From: Leisingera sp. M658
Lineage (GTDB): Bacteria > Pseudomonadota > Alphaproteobacteria > Rhodobacterales > Rhodobacteraceae
Assembly (NCBI RefSeq): GCF_025144145.1
Contig: NZ_CP083549.1
Span: forward strand, 1 to 39,289
Reading direction: 5' to 3'
DNA length: 39,289 nt
The notes under the pieces were generated by a model, which saw nothing but the letters and a program-made list of their open reading frames with translations, did no database searches and had not been told where the DNA came from. A program made the position numbers and the translations under genes. This document shows, piece by piece, positions 7,077 to 16,612 of this stretch (positions are counted from its first letter, which is position 1; the number at the start of each line of letters is the position of its first letter).

Positions 7077-7273
7077 TTAACCGCCAAAGCGCGCCAGAAG
7101 GCCGGTGGCAAATGCCCTTACGCAGGGGTGCCCAGGCCCAGGGCGTTCATGACAACAAGCCCCCAGTTGTCGGAGATCTCGATCCCGGGAACATCGATCC
7201 CCAGTCCGCGCTCAACAAATACGCTCAGCAGGATCATGGCTGCAATGATGTACGTCTTCTTACCTTCAAGCAC
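7077..7273 (-). pseudogene. small membrane protein (holin-like), frameshifted near C-terminus
   Basis: Starts at GTG 7273 behind GAAAGGAAAGC. One hydrophobic segment (YIIAAMILLSVFVERGLGI) follows a positively charged start, then an acidic stretch and a second mildly hydrophobic one. The frame ends prematurely at 7118. Removing one C from a CCCC run and one T from a TTT run restores a tail reading LGTLRKGIATGLLARFGG to TAA at 7077. Short proteins of this shape often sit beside the endolysin in phages of alphaproteobacteria. It could be a holin, a pinholin or an accessory lysis protein. It is the last gene of the late block before the terminator. Confidence 0.55.
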
Positions 7274-7322
7274 TTGCTTTCCTTTCGTTAGGTATTGGAA
7301 AAATGAAACCCAGCCCCCGCAC

Positions 7323-7986
7323 TCAGCTGCGGAACCGGGACAGAAATTCTTGCAGCCAGCCGGCAACCACGGTTGCGGGACTGGATTGGGCGGGGCCTTC
7401 CCAGGCGCTGCGGACTTCGGGGCAGGGATCACGACGGCCTCACGCGACAGACGTACCGCTCGATCCACAACACCGATGTCGTGCGACTGCACCCCCATCC
7501 TGATTGCCCATAACGCGACGGCCCCAACCGCCCCCGAAGGTCCCCCATGTCTTCAAACTGTGAAGAAACCGCATTCGGCGACGGCATAGGCGCACGATCA
7601 AATCAGGAATGTCCGCTTGGGATACAGCGGCCAGCGTTTGGACGCCGATGACGCCATCAGCACTCACCCCGAGTTCCCGTTGCAAATCGCGCACCGCTTT
7701 TGCCGGTCCCGAATTTACTGAATAGTCCGCGACGGCGTAATCCAGCCCGGATGGCAGATCTTCAGCCCGAACTGCATCCAGATACTGGACGGCCAAGATT
7801 TCATCTGCCAATTCCCGGGAAATTCCGCGAACCGGGCGCAATTGCAGCCCGTTCAAACGGTTCCAAGCGTCAAACGTTGCCTGAGTAATCCCCGATCAGT
7901 TGCACCACCAGGGTCATGCGGGTGTTTACATACCCGCCCTCGCTTAATCCGACCCACGCCAAGATTTTTGGATAGTTCTTACGCAT
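7323..7986 (-). pseudogene. endolysin, GH108 muramidase with peptidoglycan-binding domain, frameshifted
   Basis: Cleaves cell-wall glycan to release virions. Start at ATG 7986 with GGAGG eight bases upstream. The N-terminus has the family's catalytic-glutamate motif as LSEGGYVN. The downstream HPHDPGGATDRG and GITQATFDAWNRLNGLQ follow in other frames (missing a C, and a G from a run). The main frame then covers YLDAVRAEDLPSGLDYAVAD, VNSGPAKAVRDLQRELGV and ADGVIGVQTLAAV, which is the C-terminal peptidoglycan-binding type 3 region, up to WGTFGGGWGRRV. A GGG/GG difference shifts the frame again before the end near 7323. About 220 aa when repaired. The order holin, endolysin, small membrane protein supports the lysis role. 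Confidence 0.8.
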
Positions 7987-8054
7987 TCATGCGCCTCCAC
8001 AACAAAAGCCCCGCACAAGGCGGGGCGGTTTCAGTTCAAGTTTTCAGGAAGGGA

Positions 8055-8369
8055 TCAGGGCTTAGCCTTGGTGATCCACTTGGCTATCAGAACTTCAGCA
8101 CCCCGCGGCCCGATATAGGCGGCAAAGGCAACAATCCCGGTGGAGACCGGCTGGCCGACCTCCAGATAGCTGGCGATGCTCTCTCCAATGATAGCCATTC
8201 CGACTGCAACGGGGATTTCCCACAGCAGTTCGGGGCCAAAGAAACGCCGGGCGCCTTTGCGCACCTCGCCGGAATGCCACATCAGACGCCCCACAGAGGC
8301 GCCGATCAGTGTAGTGGCCGCGCCGCCTGTCCAGGAGGACAGCCAACCCACAAAACCAGTTTCATCCAT
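8055..8369 (-). CDS. phage holin, LydA-like
   Basis: 104 aa, intact, from ATG 8369 with GAGGGGTG upstream. It forms membrane lesions that let the endolysin reach the wall. At least two hydrophobic segments (GGAATTLIGASVGRLMW and LLWEIPVAVGMAIIG, plus a third around STGIVAFAAYIG) and the pattern Gly-Pro-Glu-Leu-Leu-Trp-Glu-Ile-Pro with a Tyr-Ile-Gly-Pro-Arg-Gly end fit the LydA-type holins. It lies directly before the endolysin on the same strand. It is one of the few intact genes in the left half of the late block. Confidence 0.75.
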   Translation of the reverse strand: MDETGFVGWLSSWTGGAATTLIGASVGRLMWHSGEVRKGARRFFGPELLWEIPVAVGMAIIGESIASYLEVGQPVSTGIVAFAAYIGPRGAEVLIAKWITKAKP

Positions 8370-8379
8370 GGATCACCCC

Positions 8380-8793
8380 TCAGGCTGCAGCTGCCAGAGC
8401 GGCATCAAATGCGGCCGGCACATCGAACCCGGCCAGCTCCGCATCGCCGAGCGCGGCAATCTGTCCGCTCACTTCCCGCTCAGCAGCGAAACAGGCCTGC
8501 ACATGCTGGGACGCCGCTGCCGCCGCAGCCTCAATTTGATCCTTTGACAGATCCGCCCAGCCTGCCGGGAACTTCCACGCGACCGGCTCGGAATCATGCC
8601 GCGGGCCAGGCTTTCTACCGCGCCGGTCAGCTTGCCGATCGTCCGCTCATCGGTTGGCAGCGAAGTGCCATCCGGCAGAGTGATCCCGCCAGTTTCGCGG
8701 GTCCAGCGGATTGCGCCCAGGTTGGCCAGGAGCGCCGCGCGGGCCGCTGCCGCAACCATTTCTGCCGTGGTGATTTTCAGGGAGAAACGTCAT
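8380..8793 (-). pseudogene. DUF4376-like tail-associated protein, frameshifted
   Basis: Start ATG at 8793 overlaps the preceding stop (ATGA). Sequence includes AARAALLANLGAIRWTRETG, GITLPDGTSLPTDERTIG and KLTGAVESLARGMI, which is the pattern of the DUF4376 domain found at the ends of phage tail-fibre regions. Past about 8590 the frame changes; the continuation VAWKFPAGWADLSKDQIEA to the stop at 8380 reads well. A second indel near 8780 separates the start from the body. Function unknown; DUF4376 proteins are usually encoded next to tail fibres and before lysis genes, as here. Confidence 0.65.
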
Positions 8794-9122
8794 GCTGCAA
8801 CCTCGCTGGTCAGGGATTTGCGGACTATCGGATCAGGCACCGGCCCGATGATGGCCAAGAACGCAGGCTGGACAGCGGGCTGGTGTGGCTCTGCGGTTGC
8901 GTCTGAATAGATCCAACGCAACCGCACATGCAGCCCGCCGTCGATCCGCTCGATGCGCCCTATGAAAGGATGGTTTTCGCCTTCCGGTTCGGCAAAGCCG
9001 CCGTCAGGCACGGCGGAAAGGTCATAGGGCACGCCGTCCACAGTGATCACATCGCCGCTCACGCTGGCGCTGGTTTCAGGCTGACCAGGCAGACCGGCCA
9101 TACAGATGCAGGTTACTTTCAT
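8790..9122 (-). CDS. hypothetical phage protein downstream of tail fibre
   Basis: 110 aa, intact. The ATG at 9122 has AAGGAGA seven bases upstream, so it was chosen although the open frame continues up to 9350 into tail-fibre sequence. It contains SASVSGDVITVDGVPYDLSA, PEGENHPFIG and LRWIYSDATAEPHQP. This small beta-rich protein type is frequent after tail-fibre genes in alphaproteobacterial phages, but its role is unknown. Its stop overlaps the next start. Confidence 0.75.
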   Translation of the reverse strand: MKVTCICMAGLPGQPETSASVSGDVITVDGVPYDLSAVPDGGFAEPEGENHPFIGRIERIDGGLHVRLRWIYSDATAEPHQPAVQPAFLAIIGPVPDPIVRKSLTSEVAA

Positions 9123-9132
9123 GATGATCTCC

Positions 9133-10245
9133 TTATTTCCAGCGCCCGGTGCAAGACAGCGCAAGTAAGTGTTGTTTGTGTCCGTTCGAAACACGACCAA
9201 ATCCATTCCAGAGGCTGTGGGATTGGTGAAGGAAGCACCTTTTACCGCGCTGCCAATCGTTCCGGTCCAAGGCGTTACCTGCGGCGAGTAGCTTGAATTC
9301 ACGAAGACGGCAGGAAATGTAACGGCTGCAGACGTTGGCGAGTTGGCCACAGGGGTAATGAGTTCGCTGCCCCAGCAGATTTGCGCGCCTCCGGGAAGCC
9401 GTACATACTCACCACTGGGATTGCTTCCATAAACGTCAGGTTCTTTCGCCGCCGAATAGTCATCAAACCAGTCTGAAAAGCCGTTCCCTGAAGTATTGAT
9501 GATGCGGGTTTCGCTTGTGGCCCAGGTCAGGGCCGCTAACAGCGGTCACGGTTTGCGTAAGGTATTCACCCGCTCCACCAATTCCGAGGTTTTCCACCCG
9601 CAAAAACGAAGGCCCCGTTTAGTGCGGGGAAGGGGTTGTCACCTGTGCTGGCGCTGGCGTGCGCACCGCCATAGCCGTGATAGATGCCGCCAACCACCGC
9701 CAAGTCCACATTACCGCTTGGGATAGCAACTGATTTATTGACACCATAGGCTCCGGCCAGCAAGAGCCTGCCTGTCACTTGATCAAGCGGATCAGACTGC
9801 ACCGCCGCGCCGCTGGCCGTGCCATTCTTGAGGCGGAGCTGCCAATCGCCCCGGCTTTCAGCGCCACCTCATTGCTGGATGGCCAGCCCAGGCCGGTGTC
9901 TTCATCGCCCAGCTTGACCACATCGGTGCTGAACTTGCCCTGTCCGGGGCCGTCCGCAACGGCTTGAAACGTGCCGGTCAGCGCCTGCACGCTGGCCACC
10001 ACATCATGCGCCAGCGACATAGTGGGGAACAGCGCATAGATCTGCCCGGCCGCCGTTGCGCCCTGGTACACAGGGGTGATTGTCAAAACCGTGCCGCTGC
10101 TGACCGCCAGCACCTCATAGACCCGCCCGTCCGGGCCGACAAAGCCCCAGCCTGCCTGCGCGCTGCCAAAGAAGCTGGTGCCGGTTCCGGTGACGATTGC
10201 GCTGCCGTTCACAACGCTGACTGTTCCTGCCTTTGGCCATGCCAT
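9133..10245 (-). pseudogene. tail fibre/spike protein, frameshifted
   Basis: Probably the receptor-contacting fibre. ATG at 10245, with AAGGAG upstream, 14 bases after the J-like gene. The N-terminus (KAGTVSVVNGSAIVTGTGTS, GWGFVGPDGRVYEVLAV, then ITPVYQGATAAGQIYALFPT) resembles fibre attachment domains. The middle continues in another frame with QLRLKNGTASGAAVQSDPLD and LLAGAYGVNKSVAIPSG, and the C-terminal beta-rich part (SAAVTFPAVFVNSSYSPQVT, ASGMDLVVFRTDTNNTYL) in a third. It ends with a GRWK tail at 9133. At least three indels. About 370 aa when repaired. Confidence 0.65.
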
Positions 10246-10258
10246 AGGGCTGCTCTCC

Positions 10259-12284
10259 TTATGTTACCTGGAACACTGTCCATTCGATTTTCGGGTTGTT
10301 GAAATAGACGCCGCCCTGGGCCTCCAGATCGATTGCCAGGAACACCCGCTGATCGCTGCCGCTGGCCCAATGCGGATCCACCAGGGCGGAAGGGTCCTTG
10401 CTCCAGGCCGCTGCCGGTGCGGGGGTTGGCGCCGCCGAAGCCATTCCAGCGCGCGCCGGGCTGGATCGATGTGTTGAGGGTCCAGAATGTGTTGTTGGGG
10501 TCCATGCCGCCCGGTGCAGTGCCGGTGGTGGTGACCGAAGCGGCAGCGGCCAGGGCAAACCGTTGCGCCTGCCACACGTCCAGTTTGCCGACCCGGATGC
10601 CGGTATTCACAAAGGCCCAGCGGGCGCCATTGCCGATTTGCCCCGGAGCCGTGAATGATCCCTGCGCCAGGACCATGGGCCGGGAAAACACTGCGCCGGC
10701 CACTTTCAGCGCGTTGTTCTTGAAGTCGATTTTCACGCCTTCGGTTGGGATCCCGTTTGCGTCCCTCCGCATAATCAGGGGAACTCAGGCTTCCCGCAAT
10801 TTGGGCATTTCCGATTGAGCCTTCGCGGATGGCCGCCTTGCGCATGTAGACGCCCGCAGGCACCAAAATGCCGCCAACGACCGTGTCTTCAGTATAGACC
10901 ACAAAGGGACTGCGCTTCTGCGCGCCATCCTGCGAGACAATTGCAAACTTGTCTGCCTGAAACGCAATCTCGATGCGGGTTCTCCCTCGTCATCCAGATC
11001 AGACCGGACCACCATACCCGTCACATGGCCGTTGTTGTTGATGCGCAGGGTGTATTCCCCATCACGCCATCCACAGTCTGCATGGTCTGCTGAATGCTGG
11101 TGCTGTTGTCGCCAACATCGGATTGCAATTGCGTGATCGCCGTGGCCTGGCTGGACACATTCCCTTCGGCACCAGTCACACGGGTGTCCAACTGGCTGAG
11201 GGGCGGTGGCCTGTCCGGCAGCATTGCCCTCGGCATCATCCAGACGGCTGCCCAGGCTGATGAGGCTCTGGCCGTGGCTGGTGATCACGCCTTCCGCACT
11301 TGTGACCCGCGCATCCAGTTGCGATTGCGCCGTGGCCTGGCCGGAAATACCCCCTTCCGCGACGTCCAGGCGGGCTTCAAGGCTGATCAGGCTTTGACTG
11401 TGGCTGGTGATCGCACCTTCTGCAGTGCTGACACGGGTTGTCAGCGCGCTGGAAGCGGAGGCCTGGGCAGCGATGTCGCCATCCAAGCGGACTTCCAGGG
11501 CATCAATGCTGCTGGCCAGTGCGGTATCGCCGCTGGCGCGCACCAGCTTTTCCGATTCAATCAGCGCCACGCTGTTTTCAATCGCCACGCCCAGCGATGC
11601 CGTGATGGCCGCTGTTGCGCTGCGGTCATCATCCACCCGCGCCCGGATATCCTGAGTTGCATAGGCAATCTGGGTTTTCAGGGCTTCGCGCTGTTCATAA
11701 GCCAGCAGCAATTGCTCCAGGGTTGCAACATCCTGCAGCGCCATCTGATCATGCAGGTTGCGCACGTCGCTTACGGACTGGGTGATTGCCGGGCCGTCCA
11801 GGGTGCTGATCTGCACCTCTGCCGTGGACAGGCGGCTTTCGGCGGCGTCAAAATCCGCTTGATCCACCTTCAGGGTGATGGCCTCTTGCGCGGCGTCGAT
11901 ATCCACTTCCGCCGAACTCAGGCGGGCGTCCATCCCGTCCACTTCGGTTTGCGTGGCCTTGAGGGCGATTGCCGCCTCCGCCGCGTCCAGATCCGCCTCA
12001 ACCTGATTGACCCGCACCTGCAGCCCTTCAAACACCGGGAACTGGCTTGGATCTGTCAGCGCAATAGAAACCTGCTGGTTGACGTAGGCCTCTGTGGCAG
12101 TCAGGGAAATGCGGGATTCTGCGGCGGACAGCCGGATTTCCGCCTCGCTGATCCGTTCCGCTTCCGCAACCACGCCATAGATCCGCACCGTGCCGGTGTC
12201 CGGGTCCTGATAGATCCCGGCGTCCGCCATGCGGGCGTCGATTTCAGACAGCCTGGTCAGCGCCCACAGCAACTTTGTCGCCAA
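10259..12284 (-). pseudogene. C-terminal part of host-specificity protein J with DUF1983 domain, frameshifted
   Basis: A long stretch of Ser-Ala-Glu / Ala-Ile-Thr repeats predicted to be coiled coil (main frame to 11205) is followed by the DUF1983 signature: VDGVMGEYTLRINNNGHVTG, ADKFAIVSQDGAQKRSPFVV and VYMRKAAIREGSIGNAQIAG. A beta-rich end closes with FNNPKIEWTVFQVT at 10259. Reading it needs about five indels (near 11205, 11055, 10985, 10760 and 10400), several being a one-base difference in a G or C run. A sixth near 12284 would join it to the 1174-aa protein upstream: FHAAEALGVI runs smoothly into ATKLLWALTRLSEIDARM if one G is dropped. I therefore think this is the C-terminal third of the J protein. 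Confidence 0.7.
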
Positions 12285-15200
12285 TCACCCCCAGCGCTTC
12301 GGCAGCATGGAAATTCTGCACATCTCGGATTTCCAGATCACGCTGCACCGCGCTTTCCAACGGCGCGATCTTGTCCAGGACCAGCTGGTCATCCAGAGCC
12401 GCGGCTGTATTGGATGCTTCCATGCGGATCGCATCAAAGGTTTCTGCGGTCAGATCATCCGGCGCCACTCCCCTGGGACGTGCAGCAATCCAGTCGGTCA
12501 GCGGGCTTTCATCGCCCCCATTATCGACTGCAGCCACTTTGAACCGGGTGTACACTCCCCGATAGCTGAAGTGCGGATCTCTGGAATGCCCCACCCGGTG
12601 CAGATCATCCGCTGCATCCGTGGCGCCGTAGAAGCGGAACTTTTTGAAGTCTGCCAGGCTGTATTCATCACCCGACAGAACAACGCTATCGACACCCTCG
12701 AAGGCCGCAAAACCCGCCGGTGCCACATAGTCAAAATCCCGCGCACGGGCCTGAATTGTCCCGGCCGGCACATAGCCGCGGCTGCGCCCGTCGCCGTCCA
12801 GGGTCTGCACTTCCACCACATAGTCGACACCGTCGTCCAGGAGGCCGGTGAACACAGTCCGGGTGGCCATCCTGGAACGTCCGATTTCCCAGTCCTGGCT
12901 ATTCGACCGCCGCCAGCGGACACGGGCTTTGACCTCCCGCGAATATCCGCGCTGCACCAGGTCAATGCCGATGCGGGGTTCCAGCTCCCCTGCCCGGCCG
13001 ATTTTTGCGACGGCAGACCCGGTCACCGACTGCAGCACCGTCGCCAGGGGCGGGCCGTAGCGGTCAAAGCGCTCTGTGATGACCGGCGCATAGGTCGGGA
13101 TCTCGCCGCCATCGGCCTGCAGGACAACCGGCGAGGCAGGAACAGCCGTGATCAGGGCCGATTCATCTCCATCCGGTTCAATGCCGGTGATCAGCATTTC
13201 CAGGCTTTCCTGCGTCATCAGCTCGATCGCGACCAGATCGCCCACCGCGATATCGCCCTCGTTCAAAGGTTCCGAAAAGCTGTCCCAGGAACGTCCATCT
13301 GGATTGGCGCCGACACGGATGATTTCGTCAGTCTGCGTCCGGATGGTCAGCCGGTAGGCCTCAGACGGCAGGCCAAAGTCCTCATCGATCACTAGCGACT
13401 GAACAAGCCCGCCAACAACCTCGGTGATGCACGTGATCCGCCCGGCCCCGACACCAACTTTCGGGACGTCATGAACGATCTGCACCTTATCGCCGCGGGT
13501 GGTTTTGATGTGTTCCCAGTCGGCATAGAATTTGAAGGTCTCCGGGCGATGCTCGGCCACGGCCTGGTAATAGCGCCCAAGCTTCCAGGCGTTGCCCTGG
13601 TCAGTTTCATCTTTCGATATGACGACGGCGGGCAGTTCCAAGGTTTCAAACTCGGTTGCATTGGTTGCGTTATAGCCAGGGGCGTAAACCGTGACCTCAT
13701 CAAATTCCCAATCCAGACGCTCGGAGCGCACTTTGACACGGAAGCCGTGGATATCGCGCGGGAACGCGATTTGCCCGGAAAACCCCCAGCTATTGCGGGG
13801 CGTGAAGACCTGGCGCACAGGGCTGTCCGCGAGATCCCGGATCACAGAATACCGGAAGTCCGTCAGCGCCCGGCGGGCGCGGCCAGAGGCGCAAATTATG
13901 TCCAGGACGTCCGCCACCCGCTGCGGCGCATCAATCACATAATCGCAGGTCCAATGCGGTTCGCTGTCCGCCCAATCCTTGAGTGCAGCCAGGTTGATAC
14001 GGCTGTCGGCAACAGGCCTGCGCAATTGCGGCCCCATCAGGCCGCGCGCATAGATCCATGCCGGATGCCGCACGGGCTGCGGAGCGGACCAGCTGGAACC
14101 ATCCCAAACCGGGGCAAGCTGCTGCGCGATAGCACTCAGGCTGTCGATCTGGCCGTTAAGCTGCTCACTGGCGCGAATGCGGAGGGCGACTTCTGAAATA
14201 CCCGGATTGCTGGGCAAGCTGCCTGTGCGGAATGACCGGACAGCGGAAAGATAGCTGGTTTCCAGCACATCATTGCGGTCCTCACTCGCCGAGGTGCGGG
14301 TGATTTCAACCTCATATTCGCCTTCCTTCGGGAACGCGATTTCCTTGGTGAACCGCACCAGGGTTCTTTCCTCCCCCTCGCACACCAGGTCACCGGCATC
14401 TGTCCAGTCCTGTGTTCCGACAGCCCGAAAGCGAAAATCAAACTCCACCCGGCGCATGCTGATCGAGGAGGAGCCGGTGATATAGGCCAGACCCTGCGGG
14501 AAGGTGATGTCGATCGAGGCGGAGCCGACACGGTCACGCGTGAAGCGCGCCGTTGCGGTTTCCGGAACCAGTTCGGCGTTTTCATTGTCTTCCGCCACAT
14601 CGTCCGGATAGAGCGTCATCACCTCGGAACCGGAGCGCCAGCCGCCGATTTCATGGCCCTTTTGATATTGGACGTCTGTCTTGGTGATCCTCAGAAGCGG
14701 CGGGACAGCTCGATCTTCCTGCAGGTCTTCAACCCTTACCCGCTCTGTCTCGTTAGACACAGCAGAGACGATTTTGACCTGAAATTCCCGCTGCAGCCCG
14801 TCAGTGAACTCCGGAAATTCCAATACGGCATCCGCAGTGACGTTCGAAAACAGCGGACCCTCGATGTAGGCGCCACCCGCTTCCCGGTAGCGCAGCCGGA
14901 TATCGAATTCGCCAGACTGCACCGCGATCGACACGCTAACTTTGCCTGCCGCGGCATCCGATCCGAACTCATAAGTCTGGCCGTCTTCGGACAGCGCTTC
15001 CGAGATCTCTTTGACCTCTGCGGTTTTCTGCATCACCAGGTCGGCAAGTTCCGGCATGTTGGCCAGCGTTTCGGCCTTGTCAACATTCAGGAATTCAACC
15101 TGGACACCCTCGAAATTCCAGATGGGGGTGCTACCTATGCGCAGATCCTCCAGCGAGACCGGCCCCCAGCCAAAGGTGTACCGGCCCCGGAAATAGATCT

Positions 15201-15768
15201 CGCCATCCACCACTTCTGTGAAGCCGCGTGCTGTCTTGGGCGGGAACATGCGGTGCCGCCCAAGGACCAGCGGGAAAACCCCATAGGGCGTATGCGCGTT
15301 CTGCGTGCCGGTGATCGAGTAATTGGTATCAGCCTGGCCGCTAACGGAGCCGGACGTCGCTGGTGCGACCAGCGCATTGGCGATCAGCCCGCCAACTACC
15401 GTGATTGCTGCCGTGGCCAAGGCAAAGCCAAGAGTCCCAGTGGCGAACACAGTCCCCGCAATCGCCGGAGCGGCTGCGCTTATGACGGCAGCTAGCACCG
15501 CGCCAAAAGCCGGTCCCTCTACAGGCCAATAAACCTCTACCCGGGTTCCGGCCTTTGGCCGCACTGAACCCCAATACGCCAGTGGCACATCAGCACTGCG
15601 CCCATCCTTGATCAGGCTAACCACAGGCGGACCAAAGCGCTCCGGCAGATCCATTTGCTGCAGGATCTGCACAATGGTCTGCCCCTCATGGCAGGTGATG
15701 CACTTGGTTTCTGTCTTCAGCGGGTGCGTCTGCGCAACCGCCTCAAACATCGGCGCGTTATCCAGCAA
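12244..15768 (-). CDS. phage tail tip / host-specificity protein (lambda J-like)
   Basis: 1174 aa, intact as written but probably truncated at its C-terminus by the frameshift described for 10259-12284. J-like proteins form the tail tip that recognises the receptor. An N-terminal tail-assembly region is followed by a Gly/Ala-rich hydrophobic stretch (about 85-130: FGAVLAAVISAAAPAIAG and further) typical of these proteins. The SITGTQNAHTPYGVFPLVLG segment follows, then several fibronectin-like beta domains. TTG at 15768, eight bases after AAGGAA, is a likelier start than the ATG at 15750, which has no ribosome-binding site. It overlaps the NlpC/P60 gene by about 11 bases, the usual neighbour order. 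Confidence 0.85.
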   Translation of the reverse strand: MLDNAPMFEAVAQTHPLKTETKCITCHEGQTIVQILQQMDLPERFGPPVVSLIKDGRSADVPLAYWGSVRPKAGTRVEVYWPVEGPAFGAVLAAVISAAAPAIAGTVFATGTLGFALATAAITVVGGLIANALVAPATSGSVSGQADTNYSITGTQNAHTPYGVFPLVLGRHRMFPPKTARGFTEVVDGEIYFRGRYTFGWGPVSLEDLRIGSTPIWNFEGVQVEFLNVDKAETLANMPELADLVMQKTAEVKEISEALSEDGQTYEFGSDAAAGKVSVSIAVQSGEFDIRLRYREAGGAYIEGPLFSNVTADAVLEFPEFTDGLQREFQVKIVSAVSNETERVRVEDLQEDRAVPPLLRITKTDVQYQKGHEIGGWRSGSEVMTLYPDDVAEDNENAELVPETATARFTRDRVGSASIDITFPQGLAYITGSSSISMRRVEFDFRFRAVGTQDWTDAGDLVCEGEERTLVRFTKEIAFPKEGEYEVEITRTSASEDRNDVLETSYLSAVRSFRTGSLPSNPGISEVALRIRASEQLNGQIDSLSAIAQQLAPVWDGSSWSAPQPVRHPAWIYARGLMGPQLRRPVADSRINLAALKDWADSEPHWTCDYVIDAPQRVADVLDIICASGRARRALTDFRYSVIRDLADSPVRQVFTPRNSWGFSGQIAFPRDIHGFRVKVRSERLDWEFDEVTVYAPGYNATNATEFETLELPAVVISKDETDQGNAWKLGRYYQAVAEHRPETFKFYADWEHIKTTRGDKVQIVHDVPKVGVGAGRITCITEVVGGLVQSLVIDEDFGLPSEAYRLTIRTQTDEIIRVGANPDGRSWDSFSEPLNEGDIAVGDLVAIELMTQESLEMLITGIEPDGDESALITAVPASPVVLQADGGEIPTYAPVITERFDRYGPPLATVLQSVTGSAVAKIGRAGELEPRIGIDLVQRGYSREVKARVRWRRSNSQDWEIGRSRMATRTVFTGLLDDGVDYVVEVQTLDGDGRSRGYVPAGTIQARARDFDYVAPAGFAAFEGVDSVVLSGDEYSLADFKKFRFYGATDAADDLHRVGHSRDPHFSYRGVYTRFKVAAVDNGGDESPLTDWIAARPRGVAPDDLTAETFDAIRMEASNTAAALDDQLVLDKIAPLESAVQRDLEIRDVQNFHAAEALGVIGDKVAVGADQAV

Positions 15769-16138
15769 AGCGGTAAATTCCTTCCAGCCGTCCCAGCCAG
15801 GGGGAGCGGTTCCAGTTTTCGAGGACTGACCCGGTGGCGTCCTCTTCGATGTGCAGCATGTCCCTGCCGTCTATGGCGTAGCCCACATGCAGGAGCTGGC
15901 TCCGCACCCGGAACATGAGCGCATCGCCCTCAATCGCGCGCTGCACCCGGGTGAACTGCGGGCGCATGGTCTCTGCGGTTTGCTGCCGTGCAGCTTCCAG
16001 CATGGTGCAGCGAGGATCTGGTAGAATCCGCCCCATCCGAACCCGCTGCAGTGCAAGCCAGAGGCCGAGGCAATCATAGGCCTCCGGACCGCGCCCCAGC
16101 TTCTGGTAGCGCAACCCGATCCATTCCCCCTGCCACAT
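15758..16138 (-). CDS. NlpC/P60-family tail tip hydrolase
   Basis: 126 aa. Peptidoglycan-degrading or structural tail-tip peptidase (lambda K-like). The catalytic Cys is in GRGPEAYDCLGLW (Cys23). His84 in LLHVGYAID and His96 in MLHIEED supply the other triad positions. The family pattern of YDC, then GDALMFR, then HVGY is complete. It is followed by the J gene and preceded by the DUF1833 gene, the standard tail-tip order in siphophages and gene transfer agents. Confidence 0.85.
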   Translation of the reverse strand: MWQGEWIGLRYQKLGRGPEAYDCLGLWLALQRVRMGRILPDPRCTMLEAARQQTAETMRPQFTRVQRAIEGDALMFRVRSQLLHVGYAIDGRDMLHIEEDATGSVLENWNRSPWLGRLEGIYRFAG

Positions 16139-16141
16139 GGA

Positions 16142-16612
16142 TCAGAACAGCCCCGGCGTGGTGGCTGGCGTCATGTGCAAATAGCCGAACTGCTCATCCA
16201 GGATCGGTTCAACCGTCAGGTTGCCGCCGAGCTGCTCGGCGTCATAGTCGGCGCCGACCATTTCCGTCTCGAATGGTCCAACCTCAATAATGTCGGGTTG
16301 CGAGGCCAGCACATAGACCACCTCGACCAGCACCTTGTTCCGCACGCCGCGCAGCAGCCCGACAAGACGGAGATCCGTATTATCGACGGACCAGGTCATA
16401 ACCGGTGTTCCTTCTTCGACATCATCCGGCAGGGAGATATCGAAGGCTGCGGGGGTGAAGACCTCTCCACCGTGCATGATGGGGTTCAAGTCCCGCACCA
16501 GGCGCTCAGGAACTGCCCAATCAGGATGGCTCAACGTCACCAGAGGCAGGAAAACCTCTCCGCTTTCTTGAGCGTTTGCAGCCTGAATAAACCGGGGGGA
16601 TGTAATCCTCAT
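16142..16612 (-). CDS. DUF1833-type minor tail protein
   Basis: 156 aa. The pattern of PLVTLSHPDWAVPERLVRD, MTWSVDNTDLRLVGLLRG and a late GADYDAEQLGGNLTVEPIL stretch matches the DUF1833 family of tail proteins encoded between the tape measure and the NlpC/P60 hydrolase. Probably part of the baseplate or tail tip (lambda L-like position). Its start overlaps the upstream stop by 4 bp. Confidence 0.8.
   Translation of the reverse strand: MRITSPRFIQAANAQESGEVFLPLVTLSHPDWAVPERLVRDLNPIMHGGEVFTPAAFDISLPDDVEEGTPVMTWSVDNTDLRLVGLLRGVRNKVLVEVVYVLASQPDIIEVGPFETEMVGADYDAEQLGGNLTVEPILDEQFGYLHMTPATTPGLF

Noticed and set aside
11094..12542. Long plus-strand open frame (482 codons) opposite the J-like gene
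   Set aside because: It mirrors a GC-rich coding strand; the minus-strand reading shows coiled-coil and DUF1983 structure, while the plus-strand translation is Arg/Gln/Cys-rich with no recognisable domain.
15688..15702. CITCH (CxxCH) motif near the N-terminus of the J-like protein, as in c-type haem binding
   Set aside because: Tail-tip proteins assemble in the cytoplasm and lack a signal peptide, so haem attachment is very unlikely; probably chance or metal binding.
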